Of a stretch of DNA of 64,000 nt, positions 35,281 to 48,500 are shown piece after piece. Position 1 is the first letter of the stretch. Every line of letters starts with the position of its first letter. The position numbers and the translations under genes are program-made. Source of the stretch: Erpetoichthys calabaricus (lineage: Eukaryota > Chordata > Cladistia > Polypteriformes > Polypteridae); NCBI RefSeq assembly GCF_900747795.2, contig NC_041404.2, positions 102,415,653 through 102,479,652 of the forward strand, in the 5' to 3' direction. The notes under the pieces are model-generated. The model saw only the letters and a list, made by a program, of their open reading frames with translations. It made no database searches and was not told the DNA's origin.

Positions 35281-36840
35281 AAATGCTGTATATCAATGAG
35301 GCTTTGTGCAAAAGCAACATGGAGCATCTAGCTCTTAAGTACAATTCACTAACAAGGGTGACATTAGCACACAATATACACACTGTACTTTAGAAACTCT
35401 GTGATGAATCTGTGGGTAGTTCATAGGTCAATAAGCAAAAAAGCAAATCTGATGGACACAACTGAATGTTGAATTAGCCATTGAGAAGTGAATCATAAGC
35501 ACTGATCGTCTCGCTAATCTATGTTTTATCTTTGTTTTTTTGTATTAGTTTATCTCAACGACCACTGTCCTACAATTGTGATTCTCTACTTAACATATTT
35601 TCTTGCTTGCTTTCCTCTCAATTTTCATCTCCTATTGGGATATTATATGAACCTCCACCTTTGTTTTATTCATCTGTCAGAGGGGGATATTTTTTTGTAC
35701 ACTGGGGGTGAGAAGTTAAAAGGCTGTCTGCAGGATGTAGGTATTTGCTGTATTGCAAAGGAGTCACCATTTTGAAGTTTATGGCTGGTTGAGATTACAA
35801 ACAATACCAAGTTGTGATAACAGAACTGCTCCTTCCTTGGAGGATGTCTGTATTTACCTGACTTGGAAATATTGGTTTCTAATCAGCAGATCTGTACTCA
35901 TTAATGGTCGGTAACAACACATTTTTGTTAAATTGTGTTTTCATTAATTGTTAAACCCAGGAAATTTGGATGTGCCATTGTTTAATCCAATTGTCCAGAA
36001 CTGATAATGGCAAGGACTGAAGGAGATTTAAACTTCTGGGCAGGAGAAGGCAAGAAGAAGGGACGGTCCACTGTGAACGCTGCCAAGACACTCAGACAGA
36101 GCACAGGGGCTCATAGGCAGACAAGGGTACCTGGCTGGCACGACGTGAGGCACGAGGACGGCAACACTTCCAGGGAGGAAGACACAGCTCCACAAGGAGA
36201 CGCGGTTGTGGGTTCAGCGAGAGAGGGAAGCCGCATGAAAGGACCAAGCAAAACTGACAGATGAGAAATGAGGCGTGCCTAGGTCACAGCAACACAAGGA
36301 GCCCAGAGTGGAAAAAAAAAAAGGAACGACGAAGATACGCTGACAGGGATTCAACAATTTGACATAATTTCTGTTGGGAAATGAGTGTCCGGTGAACAGA
36401 GTGCATCCGTAGACAGTTGAACAATTATGTGTTGGGGTAACACAGTGCGCAAACTGGACTCTGCACCACTAAAGGTTGTATCCTCCAAACCTTGTTTTTT
36501 ATGGACTTTCAGAGTGTGGACTGTGTGCTTTCCTTTCTAAAAAAGGAATTTTGTTCCTGATATTGTTAGATTTTGTTTATGTTCATTTATCTTTTTAATA
36601 TACTTATTATTGTCTGGTGTAATAGAAGTTACTGTTGCTTTTCCTGAAATTACTGTGGTGTCTTTCATTGTGTGTTTACTCACCAGCCAATTTAAAGAAA
36701 CCTGTGTGCTATTATTGGTAAATTTCAGAAGTTCCCAGTCTCTTAATAAAACTGGGTGGCATAGTCAGATATTTTAATGGTGTCTAAGTTAGATTACCTG
36801 TAAGTGTGACCAGACACCTGTCACACATCTCCTGACTTCT
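35281..36840. other. No gene seen; possible LTR-like stretch at its right end
   Basis: The 1.5 kb has no supported coding frame. From about 36370 to 36835 there is a GC-poor stretch with CTTAATAAAACTGGGTGGCA and an end in CACCTGTCACA, which could be the downstream part of a solo LTR. No partner or clear left edge is seen. Confidence 0.25.
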
Positions 36841-38810
36841 TCACCTGGATGCCGGTGTTCACGTGTATCAGTGAGATGAATGCCTCTCAGAGACGCAAAC
36901 GCACCCGCCACCGACATGCTGTTAAACAACGCCGACTCAAGTCCCAGAGCTTGGACTCCTGATGCCTGCGAGTCGTCTATGACCCATCTTCTCCTGCACA
37001 GGACTCCATCCCTGGTCCAGGGGCGCTAGATACCGGATTTAATTTCTCCATTTCAAGACAGCATCACTTTTCCTCGGTCTGCAATAGGGCAGTAAACACT
37101 ACTAATCTTTATTGCCACTGTTTTTAAAAGTATGTTCTTGTGTCGGAGCCTTACAAGGGGTCCATTTAGCAGCTTTGCACTTCAACTTTTCGCTTTTCAA
37201 AGTGTGCAGCTCTCCTTCTTTGCTGTTTGCCGTGGTTTGTTTGATACTTTCATTTCTGAATTCTCTGATCTCCTGGCTGATATCACCTTCTCCTATGACA
37301 AAGTATTTATTGTTGGTGATTTCAACATTCACGTTTGTTGTCAATCGAAAGCTTTGGTTAACGACTTTTTTATCACTTTTGGACTCATTTGATTTTATAC
37401 AGCATATTAATATACCAACTCACTCTCTTGATCACACCCTTGATCTCGTTCTTACTCGTGATATTTCAGTTAGTAATATTGATTTATGTGATGTTTCTTT
37501 CACTGATCACTTTTCTATAATGATGGATCTGAATATCACTGTTGATGTCCCGACTAATAGCTGTCTCCCATGCTGCTTGCGCTTTTTAAATTCTTCTATT
37601 ATATCCGATTTTAAAACCATTTTCTCTAGTCTTTATGTACATGAACAAAATAATGGTATCGATGATTCTGTCGTAAAATTTAATTCTTCCTGTAAAACGG
37701 TTTTAGACTCAATTGCTCCGCCCAAGATATGCAGTAATAAGGGAAGACCTGCTCCCTGGCTAAATGAAAATACTCAATCACTGTGCCGCGCCTGTTGAAC
37801 TGCTGAACGGTGTTGGAAAAAAGATGGACTGATTGCCTCTAAACAGATTTTTAGGACTTCTGTTTTAAATTTCCAGGCTGAAGTTAAGAAAACTAAATGA
37901 CTTCTTTGCCGATTTAGTATCCCGTCATTCAAAGAATCCTAGGGTCTTATTTAATTCAATTAATGTGGCCATTCACCCTCACTCTGCGATGGGATTAAAT
38001 AGCACTGTTCATTCATGTGAGCTGTTTCTATCATTCTTTGTCAGCAAAATCGATACTATCCGCCGTGGCATTGTTCAAACTGACAATAAACTTCCTACTG
38101 TTAATCATGACATTGTCTTAGAATCCTTTGATATAGTCTCACTTTCACAGCTAAAAAGAACTATTGACACCCTTAAACCAGCTTCCAGCCCCCTCGATAT
38201 AATACCACCATGCCTTTTAGTAGAAGCCTTTGATGTGTTGGGCCTATCCTTACTAGCCATTATAAATGATTCTATTAGTTCGCGGGTTGTGCCCTCATTT
38301 TTTAAACATGCTGCAGTCCATCCCCATCTAAAAAAGGCAGAATTAGATCCTGGAGTTTTAGCCAATTTTTGTCCAATTTCCCAACTGCCATCTTTTATTA
38401 AAATTCTAGAAAGAATTATTTATAATCAATTGGTCGATCACCTTAACTCCAATAATTTATTTGAGATCTACCAATCTGGCTTTAGGCGTTATCATGGTGT
38501 TGAAATGGCACTCCTGAAAGTGTTCAACGACATCTGTCTTATCACTGACTCAGGTGATGCGGCAGTCCTTCTCCTCCTTGACCTGTCCGCTGCCTTTGAC
38601 ACCATTGACCATGAAATATTACTAATACGGCTTGAACATTTTGTTGGGCTTAAAGGGGCTGCTATTAACTGGTTCAGGTCATATTTAACTGGTAGACACT
38701 TTTCAGTGACTTTAAATTCCTCTTTTTTCATCGTCTGAAGTGGAGCTCCATTGCAGCAGCTTTATTTTTTCTCTTATTTCTTATTATCCCGATGTATCCT
38801 GTATTTACCC
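36841..38810 (+). mobile_element. L2-type LINE, truncated
   Basis: Endonuclease pieces (DKVFIVGDFNIHV near 37300; HSLDHTLDLVLTR; SFTDHFSIM near 37500) are followed by reverse transcriptase. The RT part runs from LKPASSPLDIIPPCLL (about 38170) through LLLLDLSAAFDTIDHEILL (about 38570) to a degraded 'SGAPLQQ' in place of CGVPQGS (about 38740). This is an L2/CR1-group LINE. It has frame breaks and stops at the start of the L1-like LINE, without its 3' end. Confidence 0.8.
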
Positions 38811-38842
38811 AACCCAAGGAGTTTCTACCACAGTATATAAAC

Positions 38843-40067
38843 ATGAGTAACAAGAGAGGGTGTCAGCAAAGGAAAAGAAACTTAAAGATACACCCAAGTC
38901 TAGACAAGCATCAAGCCTAAGTGCAAGGTACGGCCTTTCAGAGACTGACCTGGAACAGACAGGTGAAAGCACAGACTTCCTAGGACCCTGCTCCACTGCA
39001 TCGTCTCCAGTCGAAAGCGAAAATGGGAGCGAAGGTGCATGTGATGCAGGTCACGATAGCTCGCCGATTCCAGAAGATCACTTGAAACGAGAAATGGCTC
39101 TGCAGTCCGCGCTTTCATCTACTCCTCGCGAGCCAGAGGCATCGGCTGTAACTGGGGTTGCCACTTCAACCGCGGAGCATGAAAGCCGAACCGATTTGTC
39201 CGAACTGAAGGAAATGATCGCAACATTGGCCATGGCCATAAGTGAGCTCAAGAAAGACATTCAGAAAAATATGAAGAAAGAAATAAATGGCTTGCTCAAG
39301 ACAAACGAGAAGCTGCGGCTGGAGAAGCAAGAGCTGCGGCAGGATAATAAAGATTTGGAAAAACGTATATATAATCATTTTGATGCAACCTTTAAAAGTA
39401 TGCTGGGAAAAACTGAGGAACACTTTCAGGAAAATGCGTCTAAACTGGGAGAACTTGCCGAACAGCTGGAAGACATTAAGCAGACATTCATGACTCGAAT
39501 TGAAACAGTGGAACATTTTGCATCTACCGCCAATGGAAAAGCTACAGCTGCAAATTCCGAATGCAAAAAACTCTGAGACAGGCTTGCAGCTCTGGAAGAT
39601 GGATGCAGAAGGAATAATATTAGAATTGAAGGTCTACCTGAGAATCGTGAAAGTCCAAACCCAGTGAAACTCGTAGCCGAACTATTCTCAAAAATAATTG
39701 GAGAGGACTTTAAATCAGATACCGAGAAAGCAGCAGCTTATTGCAAACGTGGATCAAATACCTCTAAACCTAGGACTCTAATTGTCCGAGATTACAATTT
39801 AAGCTTAAAGTAATGGAACTTCTCTGACAGAAACGAGATTATATTTGAAAATAACCACATTCGTATTTTCCCTGATTACTCACCCTCAACAGCTGCTAAA
39901 CGTGCAGCTTTTTACAACATTAAACAGCAGTTACGGAAAGCCAATATCAGATACAGCCTCTTGTATCCTGCCAAACTGAACGTGGATATTCAAGACAAAT
40001 ATTACATCTTCTCCAACAAGGAGGAAGCAGAAAAGGAGTTAAGAAAGCTTATCCCAACACTTTTTTG
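38843..40067 (+). pseudogene. LINE ORF1p-like (coiled coil + RNA-binding domain)
   Basis: A head region is followed by a long coiled coil (ISELKKDIQKNMKKEINGLL, EKLRLEKQELRQDNKDLEKR). Next come RRNNIRIEGLPE, the start of the L1-type RNA-binding domain, and then RIFPDYSPSTAAKRAAF and FSNKEEAEKEL near the end. This is the Transposase_22 / L1 ORF1 layout; the protein would coat LINE RNA as a trimer. Breaks: a frame change near 38860, a stop at about 39575 after NSECKKL, and a stop near 39813. Confidence 0.85.
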
Positions 40068-40786
40068 AAATACGATAGTGAGTTGCATCCTGTCATGGCA
40101 TGGCAAGAAGATATTTCCTGCTGTCTGATCCGCTTGCAATGATACAGGTACCATAATTATACATCCTTTTCTCTTCTCTGACACTTTTTGTTTATGTTTC
40201 AATTATAATTATAGGTGTATGTGTGGAAGAAATTAAAGTAGGTTTTTTTTTTTTTTTTTTACTATTCTAAAGGAGACTGTTTAACATCATAACCTTGGTT
40301 TATTGTTATTTCTATTATTGCATTAGGGTTTACTATGCTTATCCTGGGCCACTTTTTAACACCATTCCCTGGGTTTGCTGTCTTAATATTTCAAGACTGT
40401 TGAAAATTATATTTTATGCTTATAGTATTTAGACTTTATTGGCAACAGATATCTCTACTTTTTAATCCTCAAACGCCGCTGCTGGAGGGCTTGTTTTGTT
40501 TTTGGACGTGCTCTGTCTTTAGGTATGTTAGAGGACTGGGTCTTTGTGAAGTGGGGTCCAGCCTCATGTGGGGAGGCAAAATGGGGAGGGGGGGGAATAA
40601 GGGGGGGAGAGAAAGAGAGCAAGCTATATCTAATCTATCCTTTTAATCATTATAATTATAACTACCAATGTAACGATAGGCTGCTTGGCAATAACTTGTG
40701 GGAAAATTGGAAATTAAGGTTAAAGTTGTTTCACTTCCAGTTAAGACTACAAAATGACATAAAAAATTCAGAATCAATGTCTCCAT

Positions 40787-40862
40787 GATAATAATAATAA
40801 TTCATTACATTTATATAGCGCTTTTCTCAGTACTCAAAGTGCTATCCACACGGGGGCAGTTA
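40787..40862 (+). repeat. Short retroposon tail inserted between LINE ORF1 and ORF2
   Basis: (ATA)n, then TTCATTACATTTATATAGCG and CTCAGTACTCAAAGTGCTAT, is a widespread fish repeat end. It sits just before the ORF2 endonuclease and is not part of the LINE in copy A's alignment. Confidence 0.5.
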
Positions 40863-43800
40863 ACTTTGTGAGCTAGAATGTTAAAGGCCTGAATCACAAA
40901 TTAAAGAGAAAGAAAGTATTCTCTCACCTAACAGGTCTAAACACAAAAATAGTATTTTTACAGGAGACCCACTTACTAAGCAAGGATCATTTCTAGCTGC
41001 AAAAAGACTGGACTGGCCAAATGTTCCATTCCAGCTTTACAAAGAAAACTAGAGGTGTGGGAATTCTCATACATAGAACAGTCTCATTTGTGGTATCAGA
41101 TGTAGTATCTGATCCTGAAGGGAGGTATGTGATTGTCATGGGCAATTTACTTGACTGTAAAGTGATTTTGATAAATGTTTATGCACCCGATGTCGATGAT
41201 AGGGAATTCATGCAAAATGTATTTAAATCCATTCCCAATGTGAACACTCATAAAATTATAATAGCTAGAGACTTTAATTGTGTTTTAAATCCACTCTTAG
41301 ATAGGTCTCCTGTCACAGGGGGATGGCATCTAACACTGCAAAGATAATCACACAGTTTTTAACTGACCACAGCTTATCAGACCTCTGGAGGTTTCTAAAC
41401 CTAAACTCAAGAACATATTCCTTCTACTCACCAGTGCATCATAGATACTCAAGAATTGATTATTTCTTTATAGATAATAATTTCTTGCCTACTATTAAAT
41501 CTTGCAAGTACAACGCTATTGTTATTTCCGACCATGCCCCTCTGATCTTGGAGCTAAAATCATTATGCCACACATACTAATCTCGCAGATGGCGTCTTAA
41601 CCCACTTCTGTTAGTAGACGAGAACTGTACAGAATTTATATCAAAACAAATCAGTTTCTTCCTAGAGACAAATATATCCTCAGAGGTCTCTGCAGAAATA
41701 CTCTGGGAAACTCTAAAGGACTTCTTAAGAGGACAGATTTTTTCATATCTTTCCCATAGAAATAAATTAGAAACCAAGAAGGTATCAGAGCTAACCAGTG
41801 AAATTCTTAGAATAGATCAAGAACATGCCAGGTGTCCAAGTGAGGCTCTTCATAGGAAAAGGCAGGCTCTGCATTCAGAGCTCAACCTCTTAACAACCAA
41901 AGAAACTGAACAACTCATTTTTAAATCAAGACATCATTACTATGAACACGGAGAGAAAGCTAATAAGCTCTTAGCTCAACAAATCCACAAGCAAGAAGTT
42001 CGCAGTGCAATTACCAACACAAACAGAGATAAAATCATTGACCATAAAAATATAATGCACACATTTCAAGACTACTATAAATCCTTATATTCTACTGAGT
42101 TTAAAGAAGACAACACACAATCTAATGCATTTCTGGATACATTACAGATAGCACACACAGATACTTTTAGTGCAGAGGAACTGGATAAACCTCTGGCGCT
42201 ATCAGAATTACTAGATGCTATAAAGTCACTTCAGAGCAGGAAAGCAGCAGGCCCTGATGGCTACCCTGTCAAATTTTATAAGAAATTCTCCACTCAGCTA
42301 GCTCCCCTCTTATTAGCAACATTTACAGAAGCTAGAGACAATCAAATTCTACCTCAAACTTTTCGCCAAGCATTAATCACCATCTTTCCTAAACAAAATA
42401 AGGACTTATTACAATGTGCATCATACAGACCAATTTCACTTCTGAATAATGATGTTATGATACTCTCCAAACTCCTAGCTAGAAGGATAGAGGATATATG
42501 AGGATATACTGGATATATTAAAGGCCGACACTTAGCTTCCAATCTTCAACGCCTGTTTAATATAAAATATTCACCTGCAAAGTCAAACACCCCAGAGATA
42601 TAATTATCGTTGGATGCAGAAAAAGCATCTGATATGATTGAATGGAGCTACCTTGTCACTACATTAGAGAAATTTGGGTTTGGCCCGAACATTTGTGCAT
42701 GGATCAAACTACTGTATACCAATCCAGAAGCTTCAGTTTGTATTAACAACATTTGTTCAGACTACTTTAAACTAGAATGTGGTACCAGACAAGGATGCCC
42801 CTTGTCACCACAGCTATTCACAATCTCCATTGAATTACTGGCAGTACACTGTTAAAATGCTTATTAGATAAAGGGGATTATCAAAGAAGGACTTGAACAG
42901 AAAATTTCTCTATATGCAGATGATATGGTACTGTATATATCAGACCCACAAAATACTGTGCCTGGAGTCTTAACAGCACTTACAGAATTTCAAAAGATCT
43001 CTGGTCTCAGAATAAATTTGAATAAAAGTGTGCTCTTTCCAGTGAATTCTCAATCATATGATATTAGATTGGACACCTTCCCTTTTTGTTATTGCAGATC
43101 AGTTTAAATACCTAGGGGTAAATATCACAAGTAAACATAAAGCTCTTTATCAACAAAGTTTCACCATCTGTGTGTAAAAAATTAAGCAAGACTTGCATAG
43201 ATGCTCAAGTCTTCATCTCACTCTAGCTGGAAGAATTAACGTTGTTAAGATGAATATCCTTCCTAAGTTTCTCTTTCTATTTCAAAATATTCCAATATAC
43301 ATCAATAAATCTTTAAAAAAAATTTAAGCAATTAGATTCAACCATAACCTCATTTATTTGGAACTTAAAACATCCACGTATTCAAAGAGTGACCCTACAA
43401 AGACCTAAGGCAGAAGGTGGTATGGCTGTACCTAACTTTCACTTTTATTCCTGGGCAGCAAACATACAAGCAATAAATACCTGGACACAAATAGATGAAC
43501 ATTCACAGGCTTGGTCCACAATAGAAATAAAATCCTGCAGTACGTCTTTATATTCCCTGTTTTGTGCCCCAATAAATGCAAGTCATCGCCAATATACTAA
43601 TAACCCAATTGTGCTTCACTCACTCAGAATATGGAACCAATGTAGGAAGCATTTTAAGATGGAGAATCTTTTATCTGTGGCACCTCTGCATGAGAACCAT
43701 CTATTTCAACCCTCGCAAACATATGCAGTTTTTAATATCTGGAAAACATTTGGGATTAAATTGCTTAGATATCTTTATATAGACAACATCTTTTCATCCT

Positions 43801-44515
43801 ATGAACAATTACATTCCAAATTTAACTTTCCAGCAACACATTTCTTTCACTATCTTCAAATTAGAAACTTTGTTAAACAGAACCTGCCCAATTTTCCTCA
43901 TCTCGCACCTTCCTCTATGCTGGAAAAAATATTGCTCAGTTTCTAGGACTCAGATAGCATTTCTGCAATATATAAAATGATTTTACGGTCCCTCCCTTTC
44001 AAAGATCCAAGAGGACAATGGGAAAAGGAACTCTCACTCAACATATCAGAAAAGGAGTGGAAGGGAGCAATGCAGAGAATTCACTCAAGCTCCATATGAG
44101 CAATGCATACAATTATTCAACTCAAAATTATACTGTATATCGAGCACATCTGTTTCGCTTAAAACTATCCAAAATGTTTCCAGGGCAAGATACAACCTGC
44201 GAACGCTGCAATCAAGGTCCAGCCTCACTGGGTCACATGTTTTGGGCCTGCACCAAATTAACATCATTCTAGACAAAAATTTTTAAGTGCCTTTCAGACA
44301 GCCTTGGGGTCACACTCCCTCCTAACCCATTAACAGGTGTGTTTGGTGTTCTTCCAGATGGGCTTAAAGTGGAGAAGGACAAACAAACTGTGATTGCCTT
44401 TACTACACTATTGGCACGCAGATTTATTTTGCTAAACTGGAAGAATCCTAACTCTCTTCTTTTAAGTCAGTTGGTAACTGATGTTGTATACTATTTGAAA
44501 TTGGAAAAAATCTAA
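40863..44515 (+). pseudogene. LINE ORF2p-like (endonuclease-reverse transcriptase)
   Basis: The AP-endonuclease begins NVKGLNHKLKRKKV, with QETHL, INVYAPDVDDREF and ISDHAPLILE near 41520. Reverse transcriptase follows: KAAGPDGYPVKFYKKF (about 42240), YRPISLLNNDV, GTRQGCPLSPQLF (about 42780), and the catalytic YADD near 42915. The C-terminus carries a CERC...HMFWAC zinc-knuckle-like motif near 44200. Multiple frame changes and stops (for example at about 41000, 41580 and 42500) prevent a full protein. The enzyme normally performs target-primed reverse transcription. Confidence 0.88.
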
Positions 44516-44822
44516 TTCTCAGTTAGAGGATCTTTTCAGAACTTTTTCAAAACCTGGCAGGATCTAATCAATAATATTTTAGAATAAGCTTTTAAAACAC
44601 TAAGGAAGTAGACTCTCTTCCCATTTCTTTTTCTTCTCCATTTATCTTTATCCGCCTATTAAACCCATCATTTTATTTATTTTTACCAGCTTTAAGTTTT
44701 ACTTCATTGGCCATGCTCTCTTTCTCAGGGGTGGGGGTGATTTGTTTTCAATCCTATTTTTTGTAAAAATTGACTATTTGTATGGAATGATGACAATAAA
44801 GTCAATAAAATTTAAAAAAAAT

Positions 44823-45325
44823 GTACACTGAAATATAAGAATTGGTTTAGGAAAAATACTGAAATGGTCAAGTAAATAATGTACCATAAGAAAGGTTGAC
44901 GTAATATACAAAATTTACTAAAGGATGACTACGAGATGACTAAGAAATCAGCAGATGTCCTATAAATGAGAATGGACAATTGTTATATGCACAGAAATTT
45001 CCAGGGTGGTGGCGCAACTCAAAGTTATAAGAAGAACCAGAATATAACATAACAGACTTTAATTTTATATAAATCATATATAAATCATCAAGTATAAAAC
45101 AATGAACCAACCAGAGTAAAATGTATGCATTGATTGACACTGTATGTAAATTCAGTAGTTTATAAAATGAACCTCTATTCTTTGTTTTCTCTGACCATTC
45201 TGTAAGAGACTGCATTTGAAGACTGCTGCCACTAAGGCATTTTGCTGAGGAGTAATTAAAAGATACAATGAACAGCTTTTCTCTTGCCTGATTACTGAAT
45301 TATCCTGTTAGAGGATGTTTCTTTC
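44823..45325. other. No gene seen
   Basis: AT-rich. The stretch 45170-45320 with AGTAATTAAAAGATACAATG has the feel of an LTR end, but no partner repeat is visible. Confidence 0.25.
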
Positions 45326-45330
45326 TTTAA

Positions 45331-45560
45331 CACTAGAATTACCAAAGCCTATGAAAAAACTCATTAACCCGGCCCAGCTTAAATCCCTTCACACCTCTCC
45401 GTTAACAATCTTTTGTCTTGATAAGCCGCAGAAACGGCAAGAAGTTCTCCCAGTTCAAGCCTTGATTATCTGGGAGTGAACTACCTAGACTTGTATAAAG
45501 TAAATAATTTAATGTGTGTTCCATGTCTACAACAATCTATGGAAACACATTGTTAAAACA
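45331..45560. mobile_element. piggyBac-like MITE fragment, copy 2
   Basis: It starts TTAACACTAGAATTACC and follows the terminal 230 bp of copies 1 and 3 (TTAAATCCCTTCACACCTCT, TTTTGTCTTGATAAGCC). It then diverges, so only one end is present. Confidence 0.5.
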
Positions 45561-48500
45561 GAAGTGTTTTTTTCTTTATGTAGAAACGAATGTGTCAATT
45601 TAATTAGTAAAATATTAGCCTAAAGAAAAAAAGCTGGGAAATGAATTTAGAAACTGTTTAGCTTTAAGATTAAAAGTTGAGAGGTTATAATAGATGTATT
45701 TTAAGATAATTGTAACTTGAAAATAACCTGTTAGCCTTAGATGAAGTGAAATATTAATTTCTTTTCTAAATAATGAAAATCCCAAGACTGCACACAAAAC
45801 AATATTCTGTAACTAGAGCAATTGGGAAAGGGAATGTGGAGCCTAACTGTTTTAATTTATTTTGCTCTCATTTCTACAAATAATTAGGAATCTATTAGTC
45901 CAGACTGTGGATTTCTTCTTTGACTTTTGCTTGCTATGCTGGCTGAGAGATGTTTTCTGGAGGATACTGGTATTATATTACTTTAAGGGGATCGAGAATG
46001 CCTGTCATGGCTCCAGTTCAAGACTGAAATAAGAAAGGCAAGTAAATACATTACAGTTTCTGCAGGAACCTCCACAGAACATGACCCTTTAACTAATAAC
46101 CTCCACACCACTCTACTTTCTATTTTCTTTTGTTTGGTTTACCACTCCTGGACATATTTGTGTTCTCTATAGGAGAACTATAACATTTGGCTTTTTCCAA
46201 GTTGTAATATTTAACGGGACTGGATTCAGAAGTTTTCACTGACTGATACCCTCTCGCTCCACATTCCCTCTAAGGGGGAATAGGTTGATATTTAGTTTGC
46301 AAAGTTATTTTCATAACATATGTGCCAATAGTTTGAATATTTTGAGACAATTGAATGTTTTTCATTTGATATATATATATATATATTAAGATTGACTATT
46401 ATTGTGAGGATTTACTTGTTATGATGAATATGCTTTTAATTAAGTGGAGTCCACAACAATAGAAAAACTAGGTACAACTATAGAGGAAAAGTTTTTATTG
46501 AGGGTTTTAGTTTTTGAGCATAATGGCTACAGTGGGTGGAAACTTCTGTGTTGTGCTTACCAGCTACAGATTCATTTTTGACTATTTAAAAACAAATTGG
46601 CTAAGAGACAAGCAGAGACTGGATAAAATGACCATCTGTTTTACTGCTAGTGTTATTTTTCATAAGGTGTACCCCCAATAAAACAGGCCTAACACCTCAT
46701 GAGACACTATTGTTGGGATCCATAAGTAACTTTTAAAAATATACAGATAAAGTATTGCAATGCTGAATAATATGGAACACAACTTTTAAGTCTTTACACC
46801 TGCAGGTAAAAGCTATGTTTCCTAGCATGTTGTTTATGACAGCACTTGAATTTGAACCTGGAGAGTGAGCTGTGCTAAAGGTCTGCAGACAAACAAATCA
46901 TCCGACTCCCAAGAAGAAACAAGCCATACCAGAGAGAGAATCAAGCCATGGACCAAGCCATCGAGCAATTGACTACTGGACAACATCCTCAAAATTCCAG
47001 TCCAAGGGATCACGGGTTCCTGCTGCTAGCAACTCAACTGTGCCAGTGACCATTGACATCAAAAGATCATCGTGGGTTCAGAATCATAGAGGGCAGCCTG
47101 CATGACATCCAGATCACAGCCTCATTCATTAGATGAAGAGTTCCAAATATTGATATCATTTGTTTTGGGGTATTGGACCCGAAGACCTGATTCACACTTT
47201 TACTGTGCAGGGTTCTATGTTTTTTGCCAGAGCCCACTTTAACTGTGCTTGATATGCCTTACAATTTGTCCACGCGTTTGCAATTTTATGACAGCTGTTG
47301 ACCAAGTACTTGAATTCTTCTTGCCCTATGAGTTGAAACCACAACCTAATCTCTATTTTTCTGCAGCAACATCTTTTAAGGAAGATTTGAACCATGGAGT
47401 TATGGATGGTATAGGAGGAAAAACTAATTATCTGCAAGCACTACAAGGCAAATGAACTCCTTTTTATAAGCAAAATGTATTTATTGAATATTTGTAACTA
47501 TTTTATTAATGGAAATACTTCACAATTATTATTTTAATTGTTTAACTTGTATAGCAATTGGAGTAGTATAATTGAACAAGTTTAGAAAATATGATTAGCA
47601 TAACATGGTCAGGACTTAAAGAGTAAATATTTTTAGATAGATGTTTCTAGTACATCTGAGTCTATTGATACTTAAAGTTTTAAGGAATAATGTTGCATGT
47701 AATTTGGACTACTAATCAAAATTCAACACATGATTATTAGCACTTTACCAGATAAAACTCAGTCCAATTTTAAGCTTTCTTGGTTATTGATTTTGATTAC
47801 AGAATTAATAATAGAGTTTAACAAAAAGGTAAATTTGTTAATTATGAAGAATGGTAGTAAATTTGAGGGACAGTCAAGTGTTTTGGAAATAGAGACAATC
47901 AGGACAAAATGTCTAAATCTATTGATATAAGGAGAAGATAAAGTTTAAACTAAAAGTCTCTTGATACAAGCAAAATGCACCATTTGTTTGACTATTGTTT
48001 TTCGTGAAGAATGTGAATGTTATTGAGTAATAGTAATTGATACAGAAGGATGGAACAAATGTAATTATTAATGTATTAGGAACTTTGCATTAGGATTAGA
48101 TGCAACATTGGGGGACACATTTTATAATATTGGGTTTTAAGGTTTAAACGTGTTAAATTAGATGCAGGGTATTATACAAACCTTTAAAGTTTGTAGAATG
48201 TGGTATAAGGGAAAAGAAGTTTGTGGGATAGTGCGAACTGTTTTTAGGAGCTGGGGTAATTAGGGCCATATAGACAGAAATAGTTGGTGGCAATACAGGA
48301 CAAATAATATTATGGCTTCTTGGGACTAAGTAATATAGAAGACAGCAAAACAAAGTAATAATTTGGCATAACAGAGATGGAATGTCTTATGCATGGAGTG
48401 GTGAGTGTGCAGTTTATGAAACTGGAAAGCCCAGATACAAACCAAGGATCCCAGCTAGTGGCAGAAGACTTTAACATCAATAAGAAGCTTGATTACAACC

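Larger units (their letters stand above)
38815..44822 (+). mobile_element. L1-like (Tx1-type) LINE, near full length, copy B
   Basis: Two coding regions in order, ORF1 (38843-40067) then ORF2 (40863-44515), are followed by a 3' UTR with GACAATAAAGTCAATAAAAT and a short A-run at 44813-44820. It shares ORF2 with copy A at 6189-11243. ORF1 and ORF2 are both interrupted by stops or frame changes, so it is inactive, but it is much better kept than the other LINEs here. Confidence 0.88.

Noticed and set aside
36007-36264. Plus-strand 85-codon frame rich in charged residues
   Set aside because: No domain or neighbouring coding signal; probably part of an unrecognised repeat or LTR-like stretch.
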